DNA of 7,679 nt. Origin: Boseongicola sp. SB0675_bin_26. GTDB lineage: Bacteria; Pseudomonadota; Alphaproteobacteria; Rhodobacterales; Rhodobacteraceae. The DNA lies in NCBI GenBank assembly GCA_009843725.1, contig VYCX01000398.1, positions 1-7,679 of the forward strand. Direction: 5' to 3'. The notes under the pieces were generated by a model. The model was not told the DNA's origin, searched no databases, and worked only from the letters and a program-made list of their open reading frames with translations. Made by a program: the position numbers and the translations under genes. This document shows positions 6,748 through 7,679 of the stretch, in pieces (position 1 is the stretch's first letter; each line of letters starts with the position of its first letter).

Positions 6748-6776
6748 GACGGCATCCCGTCGATTCACATGCCGTC
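6748..6776. terminator. Hairpin in the convergent intergenic region, possible terminator
   Basis: GACGGCAT at 6748-6755 pairs perfectly with ATGCCGTC at 6769-6776 around a 13-base loop. It lies 62 bases after the permease stop, in the 142-base gap (6687-6828) between convergent genes, which contains no other gene. No T-run follows on either strand, so it is not a classic intrinsic terminator; it may protect a 3' end or assist Rho-dependent termination. Confidence 0.3.
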
Positions 6777-6793
6777 CGCCGAACCGGAGCATC

Positions 6794-6828
6794 CCGGCGG
6801 TGCCCCGCTCAGAGGCGTAAGCCGCCGG
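6794..6828. terminator. Second hairpin abutting the stop of the minus-strand Calx-beta gene
   Basis: CCGGCGG at 6794-6800 pairs with CCGCCGG at 6822-6828 around a 21-base loop. It starts immediately after the TAA (6829-6831, minus strand) of the gene at 6829-7320, which is where a terminator for that gene would be expected. There is no T-run, and a 7-bp GC stem is not rare at this GC content. Confidence 0.25.
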
Positions 6829-7320
6829 TTACTCGCCAGCGCTGTCTATCGTGTCGATGATCCGCGCGCGCACCGTCTTCGTCACAGGAAGGTACTTGAC
6901 ACGGAGCGCCGAAGTCCACGCATTGCTTCCCGGAACCAGACCTCGCGTCTGCAGGTCGGAAAGCACGAGATCGAAATACTCGTGCTCCACAACGCGATCG
7001 CTCAGCGTCTGGACCCTTGTCTGCGCGGTTCGGCTGCCTGTGGGGAACACCACATGGCCTCGCTTCGCCTCGTAGTCCGGGTTGTCCGGGCCCGACTTGG
7101 CACTGCCGTCGCGCGTACGGTAGGCGTAGCGGATGGCGAAATCGTACCTGTTCGGCAGGGTGAACTCAAAGACCGCAACCTCGCCTTCCTTCACCTCGAT
7201 GTTCGGTGCCTGCAGCTCTTGCGCTGCGGCTGGCCAGGCCAGCGCCGCCACGAGGGCGGCGATTACCCCCCCCCCGTACCGCGCCAGCGCTCCGGCAATT
7301 CGGCAAATCAAAAGTTTCAT
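6829..7320 (-). CDS. Exported single-domain Calx-beta protein (copy B-prime)
   Basis: This 163-residue protein is a clear paralogue of the 212-760 product. The ATG at 7318-7320 is preceded by AAGGAG at good spacing and opens a normal Sec signal peptide (MKLLICRIAGALARY, hydrophobic to about residue 30, cleavage after AAA at 33, mature start QELQAPN). The frame is open further upstream to 7491, but that would bury the signal. The mature part carries the Calx-beta pattern (EGEVAVFEF, IRYAYRTRDGSAKSG, GHVVFP, RVVEHEYFDLVLSD) and the family tail (LQTRG, NAWTSALRV, LPVTKTVRARIIDT). It ends soon after (IDSAGE), without the longer tail of copies A and A-prime. A run of ten G on the coding strand (7266-7275) encodes Gly16-Gly18 and the start of Val19 inside the signal peptide, so slippage there would shut the gene off. 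It lies downstream of A-prime and converges on the exporter operon. Confidence 0.88.
   Translation of the reverse strand: MKLLICRIAGALARYGGGVIAALVAALAWPAAAQELQAPNIEVKEGEVAVFEFTLPNRYDFAIRYAYRTRDGSAKSGPDNPDYEAKRGHVVFPTGSRTAQTRVQTLSDRVVEHEYFDLVLSDLQTRGLVPGSNAWTSALRVKYLPVTKTVRARIIDTIDSAGE
7266..7275 (-). repeat. Ten-base G tract in the signal-peptide coding region
   Basis: Ten consecutive C on the plus strand (ten G on the coding strand) lie about 45-55 bases into the 6829-7320 gene, between its basic N-region and hydrophobic core. Runs of this length are the usual substrate for slipped-strand phase variation in bacteria. As given, the tract leaves the gene in frame (on). It is also a place where sequencing errors are common. 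Confidence 0.9.
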
Positions 7321-7497
7321 GCTTTTCTCCTTCTTCTCACTTGGGACCATATGTCCTGCACCATGGATGGCGGTCAGCATGGCACCGGGGCTGGGCTTGC
7401 GACTAGTCACGGCTTTTCCCCCGACAATCGAACCGATCCGGATTCGACGTATCTGTTTTCGGGAGTGCAGTGCTCCTGGCTCCGGGCGCATTGGCGG
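7321..7497 (-). other. Intergenic spacer between A-prime and the 6829-7320 gene
   Basis: This is a 177-base gap. It is the inverted, diverged counterpart of the spacer at 64-211 (best shared blocks 7425-7438 and 7408-7417). It contains the AAGGAG ribosome-binding site for the ATG at 7320 and a possible promoter. The frame of the downstream gene stays open through most of it, but I read it as non-coding because the strong ribosome-binding site and signal peptide start at 7320. Confidence 0.6.
7348..7377 (-). promoter_or_regulatory. Possible promoter for the 6829-7320 gene
   Basis: On the minus strand CTGACC (7372-7377) and CATATG (7348-7353) are spaced by 18 bases and lie where a promoter should be, giving a 5' leader of about 20 bases that includes the AAGGAG site. 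The hexamers match the sigma-70 consensus at only 4 and 3 of 6 positions, so this is a weak prediction. Confidence 0.2.
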
Positions 7498-7560
7498 TCA
7501 CTCGCCGAATGTCGGACCCGTATATCCGGCACCGTACTTTTCGCGAGTGTAGGGCATCGT
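7481..7560 (-). repeat. Right arm of 80-bp inverted repeat (partner 1-80)
   Basis: This is the reverse complement of bases 1-80 with two mismatches. It covers the 3' end of copy A-prime, its stop and 17 bases beyond. The coding sequence continues to the right (7561-7679), where the partner lies outside the window, so the true repeat length is unknown. Confidence 0.95.
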
Positions 7561-7679
7561 CGTGTCGTGGATCTTCGCACGAACCGTCTTCCTCTGAGGC
7601 AGGCTCTTGATGCGAACCGCCGAGGTCCAGGCATTGCCAAGATAGAGGCCTCGCGCCTGCCTGTCGAACAGCAGCAACT
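7498..7679 (-). CDS. 3' part of a Calx-beta family small exported protein (copy A-prime, partial)
   Basis: The last 59 complete codons and the TGA stop (7498-7500) are visible; the start is beyond the right edge. The readable part begins within an LLLFD strand matching FDLVLSD of the 6829-7320 product. It continues with QARGLYLGNAWTSAVRI, LPQRKTVRAKIHDTT and a tail ending YTGPTFGE. This is the second half of the family domain and supports the same fold, though the N-terminal half and any signal peptide cannot be checked. The final 20 residues equal those encoded at 1-60. The gene at 6829-7320 follows after 177 bases on the same strand, mirroring the copy A/copy B order on the left. Confidence 0.8.
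   Translation of the reverse strand, partial: LLLFDRQARGLYLGNAWTSAVRIKSLPQRKTVRAKIHDTTMPYTREKYGAGYTGPTFGE

Noticed and set aside
7321..7491. Start of the minus-strand Calx-beta gene at 7491.
   Set aside because: It would place 57 extra residues before the signal peptide. The ATG at 7320 has an AAGGAG site at good spacing and directly opens a Sec signal.
1..7560. A composite transposon with terminal inverted repeats at 1-80 and 7481-7560.
   Set aside because: There is no transposase, integrase or target-site duplication, and the repeats are the 3' coding ends of paralogous genes.

Overview
The window looks like chromosomal DNA from a GC-rich Gram-negative bacterium, probably a proteobacterium and possibly an alphaproteobacterium. 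Grounds: strong G/C preference at third codon positions, tight gene packing with 4-base ATGA stop/start overlaps, Sec signal peptides, and a complete inner-membrane/periplasm/outer-membrane exporter. The genus cannot be read from the sequence.

Layout. (1) 1-63 is the last 20 codons of a small-protein gene that starts outside the window ('copy A'). (2) 212-760 and 778-1350 encode two small exported proteins, each a signal peptide plus one Calx-beta-type beta-sandwich domain. (3) 1414-6686 is a four-gene operon on the same strand: a TolC/NodT-type outer-membrane factor, a MacA/HlyD-type periplasmic adaptor with an unusual cytoplasmic PAS domain at its N-terminus, a MacB/LolD-type ABC ATPase, and a MacB/FtsX-type permease. 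(4) 6829-7320 on the opposite strand, convergent with the operon, is another signal-peptide plus Calx-beta protein. (5) 7498-7679 on the minus strand is the 3' end of a fifth family member ('copy A-prime'). Its last 20 residues are identical to those of copy A, and 78 of the 80 bases 1-80 match 7481-7560 in inverted orientation.

The exporter is therefore bracketed by two inverted clusters of Calx-beta genes. The simplest reading, which is inference, is a dedicated system. The Calx-beta proteins reach the periplasm by Sec and are exported by, or work with, the MacAB-TolC-like pump, whose adaptor carries a cytoplasmic sensory (PAS) input. Two things suggest variability: the near-identical inverted repeats at the 3' ends of the outer copies, and a run of ten G in the signal-peptide region of the 6829-7320 gene, which could make that gene phase-variable. 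No RNA genes, transposase, integrase or CRISPR array were seen.
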